The notes beneath the pieces are model-generated. The model saw only the letters and a program-made list of their open reading frames with translations. It searched no databases and was not told the DNA's origin. From assembly GCA_963810195.1 (NCBI GenBank), contig CAWEMO010000004.1:186001-250000 (forward strand): a stretch of 64,000 nucleotides of DNA. The letters run 5' to 3'. This document shows, piece after piece, positions 17,423-26,064 of the stretch. The DNA is from Chersky-840 sp963810195. Its GTDB lineage: Bacteria; Actinomycetota; Acidimicrobiia; Acidimicrobiales; UBA8190. Both the position numbers and the translations under genes were made by a program. Each line of letters starts with the position of its first letter. Position 1 is the stretch's first letter.

Positions 17423-17455
17423 CTGACACCATCGTCAGTGAACTTACTACACTGA
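17423..17455. promoter_or_regulatory. Dyad-rich divergent promoter region
   Basis: Two inverted repeats overlap here: CTGAC-N6-GTCAG (17423-17438) and TCAGTG-N9-CACTGA (17435-17455). A TACACT -10-like hexamer (17448-17453, plus strand) lies inside the second. A CTGACA -35-like hexamer is at 17423-17428, with a long 19-base spacer. The position between the divergent acyl-CoA dehydrogenase and TenA-like genes fits a TetR- or GntR-type operator. The binding protein is not identifiable. Confidence 0.45.
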
Positions 17456-17539
17456 GCGTCCGGCATTCCCGGGTGGGTGGGCGCACGAGACCCGGCACGA
17501 CACCCGGCACGAGACACGAGACAGCTGCGAGGAGGGCCG

Positions 17540-18319
17540 ATGAGCCACAGCCGAGAGTTCAGGGACATCCGCCGCAGCGGGCCGCTGGTCCAGGCCAAGC
17601 CTGTCGACGAGTTCATGGCCGAGCTCGAGACGCTCCAGAGCGAGATATGCACCACCAAGAACATGGTGTGGGAGGCGGTGGCCGACGGGAGCCTTTCGGA
17701 GGAGTACCTGCGCCGCTTCGCCAAGGAGTACTACTTCCTGGGGCGCTGGTACACCTCGGAGTTCGGGTCGCTGGTGGCGAACGCGCCCGACACCGACGCG
17801 GTCTCCCTCGCCGCCAGCGAGCACTTCGCGCACTGGCTCCAGAACCTCGCCGACGAGACCGGGTACACCGGGGACGCCAACCACGTAGACATGAAGATCG
17901 AGTGGGCGCACCAGCTCGGCATCACCGACGGCGAGCTCGACGCCTATGTGCCGCTGCCCGAGACGATCGGCACCGTCTTCACGACCCTGTACTACATGCG
18001 CCGTTCCTACGAGGAGGGCCTGGCCGCGTTCGGGTGGGCGGGGGAGCGCTTCGCGGCGTCGACGGGATACGCCCAGAAGATGTACGAGGGCATGCGCGAC
18101 CACTACGGCATCGAGGTGGAGAACTTCCGCGTCCACGCCTACGCGGAGGAGGACCACGGCGAGCAGGCCGACTACCTGCTGCGCCAGGTGGCGATCACCG
18201 CCGACCAGCAGCGCCGGATCCGGCGCAGCATCGTGCACACCTTCTCGGTCCGCAACCAACGCACCGTGGCGCTCAACCGCTGGATCGACGAGCCCGGCTT
18301 CCTGCGGAAACGGGGTTGA
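17540..18319 (+). CDS. TenA/PqqC-fold iron-containing redox enzyme family protein
   Basis: This all-helical protein of 259 residues has the heme-oxygenase-like fold of the TenA/THI-4/PqqC superfamily. Candidate metal ligands lie in the helix FAKEYYFLGRWYTSEFG, in SEHFAHWLQNLADETG and in the late HAYAEEDHGEQADYLL segment (D-H pair). Such proteins include di-iron oxygenases and desaturase-like enzymes that act on fatty acids or amino acids. ATG 17540 follows GGAGG at a good distance. It is followed two bases after its stop by the thiolase, so the two are cotranslated. This context points to a role in the same lipid pathway; the reaction is unknown. Confidence 0.8.
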   Translation: MSHSREFRDIRRSGPLVQAKPVDEFMAELETLQSEICTTKNMVWEAVADGSLSEEYLRRFAKEYYFLGRWYTSEFGSLVANAPDTDAVSLAASEHFAHWLQNLADETGYTGDANHVDMKIEWAHQLGITDGELDAYVPLPETIGTVFTTLYYMRRSYEEGLAAFGWAGERFAASTGYAQKMYEGMRDHYGIEVENFRVHAYAEEDHGEQADYLLRQVAITADQQRRIRRSIVHTFSVRNQRTVALNRWIDEPGFLRKRG

Positions 18320-18321
18320 CG

Positions 18322-19511
18322 GTGCCCGCGCCGCGCGAAGCGGTCATCGTCGACACCTGCCGCACCGCGTTCGGCAAGCGCGGCGGGGCGCTGGCCAACT
18401 GGCACCCGGTCGACCTCCTCGCCCACGCCATCTCGCACATCGTCACGCGCAGCGGGGTCGATCCTGAGCGAGTCGACGACGTCATCGGCGGATGTGTGAG
18501 CCAGGTGGGCGAGCAGTCGACCAACGTGGCCCGCAACGCGTGGGTGGCGGCGGGACTCCCCCAGTCGGTGCCGGCGACCACCGTCGACCGCCAGTGCGGG
18601 TCGTCCCAGCAGGCCGTGCACTTCGCGGCGGCGGGCGTGGTGGCCGGGCACTACGACCTCGCCATCGCCTGCGGCGTGGAGTCCATGAGCCGCGTGCCGC
18701 TGGCCTCGAACGCCCGGGGGGGGACGGGGCCGTTCCCCAAGTCGTTCCTCGACGTCATCGAGGGCAGGCTGTGGATGCAGTTCCGGGTGGCTCAGCTGCT
18801 CGCGGAGCAGTGGAAGATCACGCGCCAGGACATGGACGAGTACGCGCTCGAGAGCCACCGGCGCGCCGCGGCGGCCACGGACTCGGGGCACTTCGCCAAG
18901 GAAGCCATCCCCGTCCCGATCCGTGACGACGAGGGCACCTTCACCGACCAGGTGCTCAGCACAGACGAGGGCATCCGCAGGGACACCACCCTGGAGAAGC
19001 TCGCCTCCCTCCCCCCGCGCAGTCCTTCGAGCCCGACACCGCGCCCGACATCACCGCCGGGAACTCCTCGCAGATGACCGACGGCGCCGCGGCCATGCTT
19101 ATCGCCGAGCGTTCGGTGGCCGAGCGCCTCGGCCTCCCGGTGCGGGCCCGGTTCCACGCCTTCGCCGTGGCCGCCGAGGACGCCGCCATCGTGCTCTCGG
19201 CGCCGGTGCCCGCCACGCGCAAGCTGTTCGAGCGCACGGGGATGTCGGTCGACGACTTCGACGCCGTCGAGTGCAACGAGGCCTTCGCGGCCATCGCGCT
19301 CATGTGGGCCCGGGCCTTCTCGCCCGACCCCGACCGGCTGAACCCCCGGGGCGGCGCCATCGCCATCGGGCACCCGCTGGGCGCGAGCGGGGTGCGCCTC
19401 ATGACCACGCTGCTCAACGAGCTCGAGGCAACCGGCGGCCGTTACGGCTTCCAGACCATGTGCGAGGGCGGCGGCCAGGCCAACGCCACCGTCATCGAGC
19501 GCCTGACCTGA
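18322..19511 (+). pseudogene. Acetyl-CoA acetyltransferase (FadA-type thiolase), interrupted by a frameshift
   Basis: The gene reads as a complete thiolase of about 396 residues if one base is restored. The first part (GTG 18322 to about 19013) has VDRQCGSSQQAVHFAA with the nucleophilic Cys. The second part continues in another frame (about 19017-19511) with QMTDGAAAM, ECNEAFAAI, GHPLGASG and the C-terminal CEGGGQANATVIE. The break falls in a C-run at 19007-19016: adding one C restores LASLPPAQSFEPDTAPDITAG. As written, the first frame ends at 19077, without the second half. Both halves are well conserved, so this is either a homopolymer sequence error or a very recent mutation. The gene directly follows the TenA-like gene. 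Confidence 0.88.
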
Positions 19512-19512
19512 G

Positions 19513-19652
19513 CCGACAGACCGACAGACCGACAGACCCGAGCCCACAGACCGACAGACCGACAGACCCGAGCCCACAGACCGACAGACCGACAGACCGA
19601 CAGACCCGAGCCCACAGACCGACAGACCGACAGACCGACAGACCGACAGACC
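19513..19652. repeat. 8-bp tandem repeat (CGACAGAC) after the thiolase stop
   Basis: The gap between thiolase and FadE is an array of CGACAGAC octamers. Four blocks of 2, 2, 3 and 5 or more copies are separated by the spacer CCGAGCCCACAGAC. It begins two bases after the TGA stop and ends about nine bases before the FadE start. The RNA-sense strand is rich in C and A and poor in U. Confidence 0.93.
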
Positions 19653-19660
19653 GGTAACCC

Positions 19661-20773
19661 GTGGACTTCACCTTCTCCGCCGAACAGGAAGGCTTCCGCT
19701 CCGCCGTGCGGGGCGCGCTCGCCACCGAGGCCCCTCCCGCCTACGTGCGCGCCATGATCGACGACCCCGTCGGCGTCACGCCGGCGCTGTGGTCCACCAT
19801 GGCGGAGCTCGGATGGCTGGGCGTGCTCGTGCCCGAATCCGCAGGCGGCCTGGGCCTGGGGATCGTGGACGTCGTCGTCCTGCAGGAGGAATTGGGCAGG
19901 CTGCCGTTCCCGGGCCCGGTGTTCTCCTCGGCGGTGGCGGCGACCCTCGCCGCGGTCCGCCTCGGCGTCGACGAGGTGCTCGAGGACCTGGCCGCGGGCC
20001 GGCGCCGGGGGACCGTGGCGGTGGAGGAACCCGGCCACGGGGACCCACTGCGCACCGTGCGGGCGCGCGCCGTGCGCGACGGCGCGGGGAACGACGCGGA
20101 GTGGGCCCTCGAGGGAACCAAGCCGCTGGTGCTCGACGGGGCGCACGCGGACTTCGCGTTCGTCGTCGCCCACGACGGCGACGGGCTCGCCACGTTCCTC
20201 CTCGACGCGCCGGCCGGAGAGCCCGTTCCCGCGCTCGACGTCACCCGCAAGCTGAGTCGCGTCACGCTCGACGGGCGCCGTGCCCGGCGCGTGGGGCCGG
20301 CCGGCGACCACGAGGCGTCGTGGCGCCGGGTCCTCGACGACGTGAACGTGGCTCTGTGCGCGGAGCTCGTCGGCACCTCCGAGCGTGCCCTGGAATTGGC
20401 GGTGGAGTACGCCAAGGTGCGGGTGCAGTTCGACCGGCCCATCGCCACCTTCCAGGTCATCAAGCACAAGGCGGCCGACATGCTGCACCACCTCGAGCTG
20501 GCCCGGGTGGGGACGCACTATGCGGCGTGGGCCTCGGACGCGGACGACCCCGAGCGCGAGCGCGCCGCGGCCATGTGCAAGGGGTACGTGGCCGAGGCCG
20601 CCGATGCCGTGACCGCCGAGTGCATCCAGGTCCACGGCGGCGTGGGCTTCACCTGGGACGTCGACTGCCATCTGCTGTACCGCCGGGCCAAGCAGGACGA
20701 CCTGCTCTTCGGTGCGCAGGGATTCCAGCGCCAGCGCCTGGCGGACCTGCTACTGGGCCCGGCTGGCCGCTGA
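19661..20773 (+). CDS. Acyl-CoA dehydrogenase (FadE family, small)
   Basis: This 370-residue ACAD homologue starts at GTG 19661 (DFTFSAEQEGFRSAVR), with a GGTAACC context instead of a good ribosome site. The N-terminal helical domain is normal (ELGWLGVLVPESAGGLGLGIVD). The middle domain is short and lacks a clear SEPxAGSD FAD signature. The C-terminal domain has ECIQVHGGVGFTWDVDCHLLYRRAK, a typical FadE pattern. Members of this degenerate type usually form heteromers with a second FadE (as in ChsE1/ChsE2 of cholesterol side-chain oxidation). A partner could be another FadE in the window; that is inference. It is convergent with the GGDEF-EAL gene. Confidence 0.85.
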   Translation: MDFTFSAEQEGFRSAVRGALATEAPPAYVRAMIDDPVGVTPALWSTMAELGWLGVLVPESAGGLGLGIVDVVVLQEELGRLPFPGPVFSSAVAATLAAVRLGVDEVLEDLAAGRRRGTVAVEEPGHGDPLRTVRARAVRDGAGNDAEWALEGTKPLVLDGAHADFAFVVAHDGDGLATFLLDAPAGEPVPALDVTRKLSRVTLDGRRARRVGPAGDHEASWRRVLDDVNVALCAELVGTSERALELAVEYAKVRVQFDRPIATFQVIKHKAADMLHHLELARVGTHYAAWASDADDPERERAAAMCKGYVAEAADAVTAECIQVHGGVGFTWDVDCHLLYRRAKQDDLLFGAQGFQRQRLADLLLGPAGR

Positions 20774-20791
20774 CCGGCTCTCGCCGTCAGC
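20769..20791. terminator. Hairpin between convergent genes including the FadE stop codon
   Basis: GCTGAC-CGGC / GCCG-TCAGC forms a near-perfect stem around a TCTC loop. The TGA of FadE (20771-20773) lies in the left arm, and the right arm ends one base before the stop of the minus-strand gene. There is no U-tract; a bidirectional terminator or 3'-end stabiliser is likely. Confidence 0.5.
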
Positions 20792-23449
20792 TCACGATGC
20801 CGCTGACCTGAGCAGCTTCTGCCACGAAGCGAGGTCGTCGGTCGGGAACGCGCCCAACGCCGTGGCCGGGAGCGGCTCCCCGTACAGGTATCCCTGGGCC
20901 AGATGGCACCCGAGGGACTGCAGCTTCGCAGCCTGCGCCGGCCGCTCGACGCCCTCGGCCACGATCGACAGGCCCAGGGAGTCGCCGAGGCCGATGATCG
21001 CCCGGACGATGGCGGCGTTCTCGGACCGCTGGTCCAGCTCTTCGACGAAGCTGCGGTCGACCTTCAAGGTCTCGACGGGGAAGCGCTTCAAGTAGGTGAG
21101 CGAGGAGTAGCCGGTACCGAAATCGTCGATCTCGACGTGCAGACCGAGCTCGCGCAGCGCATGGAGCACCAGGACCGCGTCGTCGGCGTCGTGCATGAGG
21201 GTGCTCTCGGTGATCTCCAACCAGAGCCGGTCGGGATTGATCCCCGACGACTCGAGCGCGGCGACGACCTGGTTCGGGAAGCTGGGGTCGGCCAGCTGCA
21301 AGGCGGAGACGTTGACCGAGATGTTCAGCCGGGCCTCGTCCTGGCCCGCGTTCGCCCGAAGAGCGCTCCACGCGGCCACCTGGCGGCAGGCCTCGTTCAG
21401 GACCCAGGCCCCCAGGGGCACGATCAGCCCGCTGTCCTCGGCCAGGGGGATGAACTCGTAGGGGGCGAGCAACCCCCGGGTGGGGTGCTGCCACCGGACG
21501 AGCGCCTCCATGCCGACCAGCGTCTCGGTGTGGAGGTCGACCAGGGGTTGGTAGTGCAGCACCAGCTCGTCGCGCTGCAGCGCCCGGTGCAGCTCGTTGG
21601 AGGTGCGGAGGCGGCTGAGGACGTTCTGCTCGTCGTCCTCCACGTAGATCTCGATGCGCGACGGGCCCCGCCCCTTGGCCCGGTACATGGCGACATCGGC
21701 GTTGCGCAGCAACATCGCCCCCGTCTCGTTGCCGTCGCTCGACAAGGCGATGCCCACGCTCAGCGATGCGAAGACCTCACCGGTCGGCAGGGCCAGCGGC
21801 TGGTCCATCGCGGCGACCAGCCTCTGCGCCACCTCGAGCGCGTCACCCTCGTCCCCGACCTCGTCGCACAGGACGGTGAACTCGTCGCCGCCGAAGCGGG
21901 CCAGGGTGTCGCTCCCCCGCATGACGCTGTTGAGCCGGTCGGCGACGGCCCGCAGGACCTGGTCCCCGACGTCGTGGCCCAAGCTGTCGTTGACGAGCTT
22001 GAAACGGTCCAGGTCGAGGAAGACCACCGCCACGCGGTGGCGCGCTCTCCCGGCCCGGCGCAACGCCACCTCGAGACGGTCCATAAAGAGCTCGCGGTTG
22101 GGCAGCGCGGTGAGCGAATCGTGGATGGCAGCGAAGGCGAGACGCTCGCGCAGCGCCCGGCCTTCGGTGACGTCCTCGATCTGGCCGATGAGGTAGAGGG
22201 GCTTGTCGTCCTCGTCGCGCACGCACGAGACGTTGACCGCGACCCACACGTCACGTCCGTCGGAGTGCCAGTAGCGCTCCTCGATGCGGTACTGGTCCGA
22301 GTCACTGGCCACGAGGCATTCCATCTCGGACCTGCTGAGCTCCCTGTCCTCGGGGTGGGTGAGGTCCACGAGGTTCATGCCGCACAGGTCGGCCGCGGCG
22401 CGCCCGACGATCCGCCCCAGCGCGGGATTGGCCCTGGTGATGCCCCCGTCGAGATCCGCCATGACCATCCCGATGGGGGCGTTCTCGAACGCGGACCGGA
22501 AGCGCTCGTGCGCCTCTCGGAGCGCTTCCTCGGCCAGTTTGCGGTCGGTGATGTCGCGGAGGTTCCCGACGATGCCGCGCACCTTGGGGTTCTCGAGGTG
22601 GTTGGTCACCTTGGCCTCGAACCACTTCCAGCTCCCATCGGCGTGGCGCAACCGGACCTCGACGTGCATCCCCGGGCCTTCGGACTGCCGGATCTCGGTC
22701 GACCGGGTCATCAGGCTGGCCAAGTCGTCGGGGTGCACCATCTCGGCCGCCGACCGGGTGCCGAACCGGTTGCCGGACGTGCCCAGGATCCGGTCGAAGG
22801 CGGGGCTCACGTAGCTGAGCCTTCCCAGGTTGTCGGCGACGACGATGATGTCGCTCGCTTCGTGCACCAACGCCTCGAACCGACCCTCACTCGTCTCTCG
22901 TGCCGTGGCGAACCACTGGAGCACCAGGATGGTGACCACCGCCCCGAGTGCGTCCAGGGCGCTGAGGCTGTCGACCAGGGGCTCGTGGATGAGCGTGGGG
23001 GCCAGCCCGGCGGCGATGGCCAGCTGCCCCAGCGCGATGCAGACCAGCGTCCAGACGATGGCCGGCCGGGCCGCGGCCGACCCCGCGCCGCGCATGGCGT
23101 CCACGGCGCCGAAGACGAAGCCGATGGCGAGGATCGCCCCCCAGCCGATGCCGTAGATGACGACGCCGATCACGGCCATCTCGATTGCGACCCGGACGTG
23201 CAGGCGCCATCCCGTCGTGCCGTCGGTCCACAGCGCGGCGTTCACGGAGTTCACGACCAGGGCGAAGAGCACCAGGGCGGCGACGGTCCAGTACGGGATG
23301 TCCGCGATCAGGCCCCAGGAGCGGATGAGACAGAAGAGGCCGATCACCGGGGGCACCGCCAGGTTGGCGCGATCGGCGAGCCTCGACCGCAGGCGCGCAC
23401 CGAAGCGCGTGCCGCCGGGCGAGGGCACCTTGTCGTCGGGCCGGCTCAC
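20792..23449 (-). CDS. Membrane PAS-PAS-GGDEF-EAL cyclic di-GMP turnover protein
   Basis: The protein has 885 residues. The N-terminus (about 30-180) holds roughly six hydrophobic segments, a membrane sensor of MASE-like type. Two PAS domains follow (about 195-310 and 315-440), each with a PAC end (VRGIVGNLRDITDRK; YLIGQIEDVTEG). A GGDEF domain has an intact RFGGDEF motif (G520), and an EAL domain has EAL at 648, DDFGTGYSS and EGVE. Both catalytic motif sets look complete, so either synthesis or breakdown of c-di-GMP is possible. The start is GTG 23449 with AGAAGGA directly in front. Monocistronic. Probably couples an envelope or redox signal to surface attachment or motility genes. Confidence 0.92.
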   Translation of the reverse strand: MSRPDDKVPSPGGTRFGARLRSRLADRANLAVPPVIGLFCLIRSWGLIADIPYWTVAALVLFALVVNSVNAALWTDGTTGWRLHVRVAIEMAVIGVVIYGIGWGAILAIGFVFGAVDAMRGAGSAAARPAIVWTLVCIALGQLAIAAGLAPTLIHEPLVDSLSALDALGAVVTILVLQWFATARETSEGRFEALVHEASDIIVVADNLGRLSYVSPAFDRILGTSGNRFGTRSAAEMVHPDDLASLMTRSTEIRQSEGPGMHVEVRLRHADGSWKWFEAKVTNHLENPKVRGIVGNLRDITDRKLAEEALREAHERFRSAFENAPIGMVMADLDGGITRANPALGRIVGRAAADLCGMNLVDLTHPEDRELSRSEMECLVASDSDQYRIEERYWHSDGRDVWVAVNVSCVRDEDDKPLYLIGQIEDVTEGRALRERLAFAAIHDSLTALPNRELFMDRLEVALRRAGRARHRVAVVFLDLDRFKLVNDSLGHDVGDQVLRAVADRLNSVMRGSDTLARFGGDEFTVLCDEVGDEGDALEVAQRLVAAMDQPLALPTGEVFASLSVGIALSSDGNETGAMLLRNADVAMYRAKGRGPSRIEIYVEDDEQNVLSRLRTSNELHRALQRDELVLHYQPLVDLHTETLVGMEALVRWQHPTRGLLAPYEFIPLAEDSGLIVPLGAWVLNEACRQVAAWSALRANAGQDEARLNISVNVSALQLADPSFPNQVVAALESSGINPDRLWLEITESTLMHDADDAVLVLHALRELGLHVEIDDFGTGYSSLTYLKRFPVETLKVDRSFVEELDQRSENAAIVRAIIGLGDSLGLSIVAEGVERPAQAAKLQSLGCHLAQGYLYGEPLPATALGAFPTDDLASWQKLLRSAAS

Positions 23450-23870
23450 TCCTTCTGTTTCGGCCGATCCGGAAGTCGGCTGTAACCGGCCCGGGACAAA
23501 CGAAGGTGCTGCTCATCACGGGTTTTCCGGGGCCGGCCCGGGTCGGGCCGGGTCGGACCGCGTCAGCGCCAGGCCGGGTCAGCGCTCGGCCGGGCCAGGA
23601 CCGGGGTCCCCGATGCGGGAGAAGCGGGCACCGACCCCGACAGCGGTCCCGGCCCCGGGGCCGCCACCCGGGGCACGATTGGCCCGGGCGACCACGGATT
23701 CCCAGGTGGGAGACCAATTTCGTGACGGGAGGAAGAATTCCTCAAGCGCGGGCTCCCGCGTGCCGATACCCCTCCGGGAGGGTGTGTGGGCAGGGAGGCC
23801 CCTCGCCGGAGGCCCCTCGCGGAAGGCCCTCGCTCCTGCTGCTCCCGGGGGTCCTGCTGCTCCTCCGGTC
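23450..23870. other. 421-bp gap with no recognisable gene
   Basis: This gap lies between the divergently oriented start of the GGDEF-EAL gene and the 3' end of a FadD. It contains short, imperfect GCCGGGTC/GGCCGGGC repeats (about 23535-23600). No frame here has convincing codon bias or similarity. The promoter of the GGDEF-EAL gene must lie in the left part, but no clear elements were found. Confidence 0.5.
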
Positions 23871-25415
23871 CTATTGCGGCGATACGGCCAGCTGCTGCTG
23901 GAGCTGGGCCTTCAGGACCTTGCCGGTGGCATTGCGAGGCAGTTCGGCGACCATCTCGATGCGACGGGGGACCTTGTAGTCCGCGAGCTCTCCCGAGCAG
24001 TGTTCCCGTAGCTCGTCGGGCGTGGTCGAGGCCCCCGGCGACAGCACCACCACGGCGGCGATGTCCTCGCCCAGCACGGGGTGGGGGATCCCCACCACCG
24101 CGGCCTCCACCACCTGGGGGTGCTCGAGCAGCACAGCCTCGACGTCGACGGCGTGGACGTTGTTGCCGCCCCGGATGATGACGTCCTTCTTCCTCCCGAC
24201 GATGTAGAGGTAGCCGTCCTCGTCCAGTCGGGCCAGGTCCCCGCTGTAGAGCCAACCGTCCTTCCACGTCCCGGCCGTGGCTTCGTCGTTGCGGTAGTAC
24301 TCGCGCTCGCGCCCGGGCATGCGCAGGATCGCCTCGCCCACCCCTCCCGCCGGGAGCTGCTTGTCGTCTTCGTCGACGATGCGCACCTCGAGGGGGGGCA
24401 CGGGCTGGCCGACCGAGCCGATCCGCCTGAGGGCCTCCCCTTTGGGCATGGAACAGAACGCGGGTCCCGCCTCGGTCATGCCGTAGCTGTTGGAGACCGC
24501 CGCTTCGGGCATCCGCTCCTGCAGGGCGCGCAGGGTGGCCGGAGCCAGTGGAGCGCTGCCGATGGCACAGATGGCGATGGAGGAGAGCTCCGCCTCCAGG
24601 AAGCGGGGATGCGACACGATGAGCTGAGCCATGGACGGGACGAGGAACACGAACTGGGGTCGGAGCTCGTCGACCACCTCGAGCCACCGGCCCGCGTCGA
24701 ACTTCGGTTGGTACACGCCGAAGAGCCCGAGCTGCATGGGGTTGTAGATGAAGCCGATGCCGGCGAAGGTGAACAGCGGGCTGGCGTGCAGCCAGCACTG
24801 CCCCGAGTAATTGGGGTTCGGCGCGCCCGGGATGAGCGCCACGTTGCGGTGCCGGATGGCGACCCCCTTGGGAAGTCCAGTCGTCCCCGACGTGTAGAGG
24901 ATGTCGGCGAGGTCGTCGCCACCCAGCTCCACCTGGAAGGTGCTGGCGTCGTCGGGCCCGGGCACGTCCCATCTCCAGGCGGGCACGGCGTCTTCGACCG
25001 ACGGCGTGACGATCACGTGCTCGAGGGTGTGCAACGTGCCCGCCAGCCGGTGAGCAAGGGGGGACAGCTCGGGGTCCGTCAACACGATCCGCACCTCGGC
25101 GTGACCGAGAAGCCGCTCGAGCTCGCCTTCGCTCAGGCGCGTGTTGGTGGGCACGGCGACAGCTCCGGCCTTGTGCACCGCCGAGTACGCCACCATGAAC
25201 CGGAGCGCCTCCTCGGCCAGCAGGTAGATCGACACCCGATCGCCCTTGGTCACGCCCTTCGCCACCAACGCGCGGGCCAGGCGGTTGGACTCAGCTTCCC
25301 ACTGCGCGAACGTCATCTGCCCGCCGTCGGTGACCTGGTATGCGACCTTGTCGGGAAAGGCCGCCGCCATGGCGCGCAAGTGGTCGGTGAGGAGGGTGGT
25401 CACGGGTGTGGTCAC
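23871..25415 (-). CDS. AMP-forming acyl-CoA synthetase (FadD family)
   Basis: This full-length ANL ligase of 514 residues has the P-loop-like motif YTSGTTGLPKGV (about residue 175), the SYGMTEAGP adenine-binding motif, the DGWLYSGDLARLDEDGYLYI hinge region, and the C-terminal lysine motif LPRNATGKVLK. It would activate a fatty or aromatic acid to the CoA ester with ATP. The start is GTG 25415, overlapping the stop of the SnoaL-like gene by GTGA, so the two form an operon. The C-terminus ends in a Gln-rich LKAQLQQQLAVSPQ. The substrate cannot be assigned from sequence. Confidence 0.92.
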   Translation of the reverse strand: MTTPVTTLLTDHLRAMAAAFPDKVAYQVTDGGQMTFAQWEAESNRLARALVAKGVTKGDRVSIYLLAEEALRFMVAYSAVHKAGAVAVPTNTRLSEGELERLLGHAEVRIVLTDPELSPLAHRLAGTLHTLEHVIVTPSVEDAVPAWRWDVPGPDDASTFQVELGGDDLADILYTSGTTGLPKGVAIRHRNVALIPGAPNPNYSGQCWLHASPLFTFAGIGFIYNPMQLGLFGVYQPKFDAGRWLEVVDELRPQFVFLVPSMAQLIVSHPRFLEAELSSIAICAIGSAPLAPATLRALQERMPEAAVSNSYGMTEAGPAFCSMPKGEALRRIGSVGQPVPPLEVRIVDEDDKQLPAGGVGEAILRMPGREREYYRNDEATAGTWKDGWLYSGDLARLDEDGYLYIVGRKKDVIIRGGNNVHAVDVEAVLLEHPQVVEAAVVGIPHPVLGEDIAAVVVLSPGASTTPDELREHCSGELADYKVPRRIEMVAELPRNATGKVLKAQLQQQLAVSPQ

Positions 25416-25843
25416 AGGCCCCCGTCGAGGGTCACCGTCCGCCGGGCGAAGCGCCAGCCCTCGGGCGTCCGCACCAGCTGGTCGTGGTAACGGCCGGTGC
25501 GCTGGAGCCGGGACCGGCGCTTGTCGGGGGGCGCGTCGGCCGGGGGCCGGGCCACCACGAGCAGCGTCACGTCCTGCACGGCCCGGTCGCCGTCGACCTC
25601 GATGATGGCGTCGACGGTCACGTGCACGATGCCGTACGGGGTGCGGCGGGCCATCTCGGCCAGCGCGGCGCGCCCCGTCGTGGTGGGCCCCCCGTCGATC
25701 TCCATGGCCCCGTCCTCGGTGAAGGTGGCCGCGAAGCCTTCCGGGTCACCGTCGTCGAAGCAGCGGTTGTAACGCGCCGTCAGCTCGCGGATCCGGGCCC
25801 GATCGACCAACCACGCCACCGTGTCGTCCACGAGTTCGCCCAC
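25412..25843 (-). CDS. SnoaL-like / nuclear transport factor 2-fold protein
   Basis: This small protein of about 143 residues has the alpha+beta cone fold of the NTF2/SnoaL superfamily: an N-terminal helix IRELTARYNRCFDDGDPEGFAATFTEDG, then the strands around GRAALAEMARR and VDAIIEVDGDRAVQDVTLLVVAR. Relatives include ketosteroid isomerases, bile acid 7-alpha-dehydratase-type enzymes and small dehydratases. GTG 25843 is preferred because GGAGG lies about 11 bases upstream; GTG 25882 is an alternative that adds 13 residues. It is translationally coupled to the downstream FadD, which suggests that the product or substrate is a CoA-activated ring compound. Exact reaction unknown. Confidence 0.8.
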   Translation of the reverse strand: MGELVDDTVAWLVDRARIRELTARYNRCFDDGDPEGFAATFTEDGAMEIDGGPTTTGRAALAEMARRTPYGIVHVTVDAIIEVDGDRAVQDVTLLVVARPPADAPPDKRRSRLQRTGRYHDQLVRTPEGWRFARRTVTLDGGL

Positions 25844-25975
25844 GAGGACAGCCCCCTCCGCCCCGGTCGGTGCCCGGCGCACCGTGCGCCACCTCCCGGG
25901 CCGGCAGCGACGATATCGCGCCCTGCACGATCTCCGACGTGGGCGTCAAGTCGGCTGGCAATCAGCGGACCCAGG

Positions 25976-26064
25976 GAGTTCCGGGGATTCAGGGGATTCG
26001 GGGGATTCGGGGGATTCGGGGGATTCAGGGGATTCGGGGGATTCGGGGGATTCGGGGGGATTCA
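25976..26064. repeat. 9-bp tandem repeat (GGGGATTCG) abutting the hemolysin III stop
   Basis: About nine copies of a 9-base unit, GGGGATTC(G/A), sometimes with one extra G, run up to and into the stop codon of the minus-strand membrane protein gene (26062-26064). The transcript of that gene would therefore carry repeated GAATCCCCC in its 3' region, which is C-rich and G-poor. Confidence 0.93.

Noticed and set aside
14473..18321. Very long plus-strand open frame opposite the DUF35-fusion, repeat array and acyl-CoA dehydrogenase
   Set aside because: It is an antisense shadow in GC-rich DNA. The composition is Arg/Gly/Ala/His, with no domain until the real thiolase begins at 18322.
19442..19725. 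Minus-strand frames over the CGACAGAC array
   Set aside because: The product is a short Ser/Val/Cys/Gly repeat produced by the array itself.
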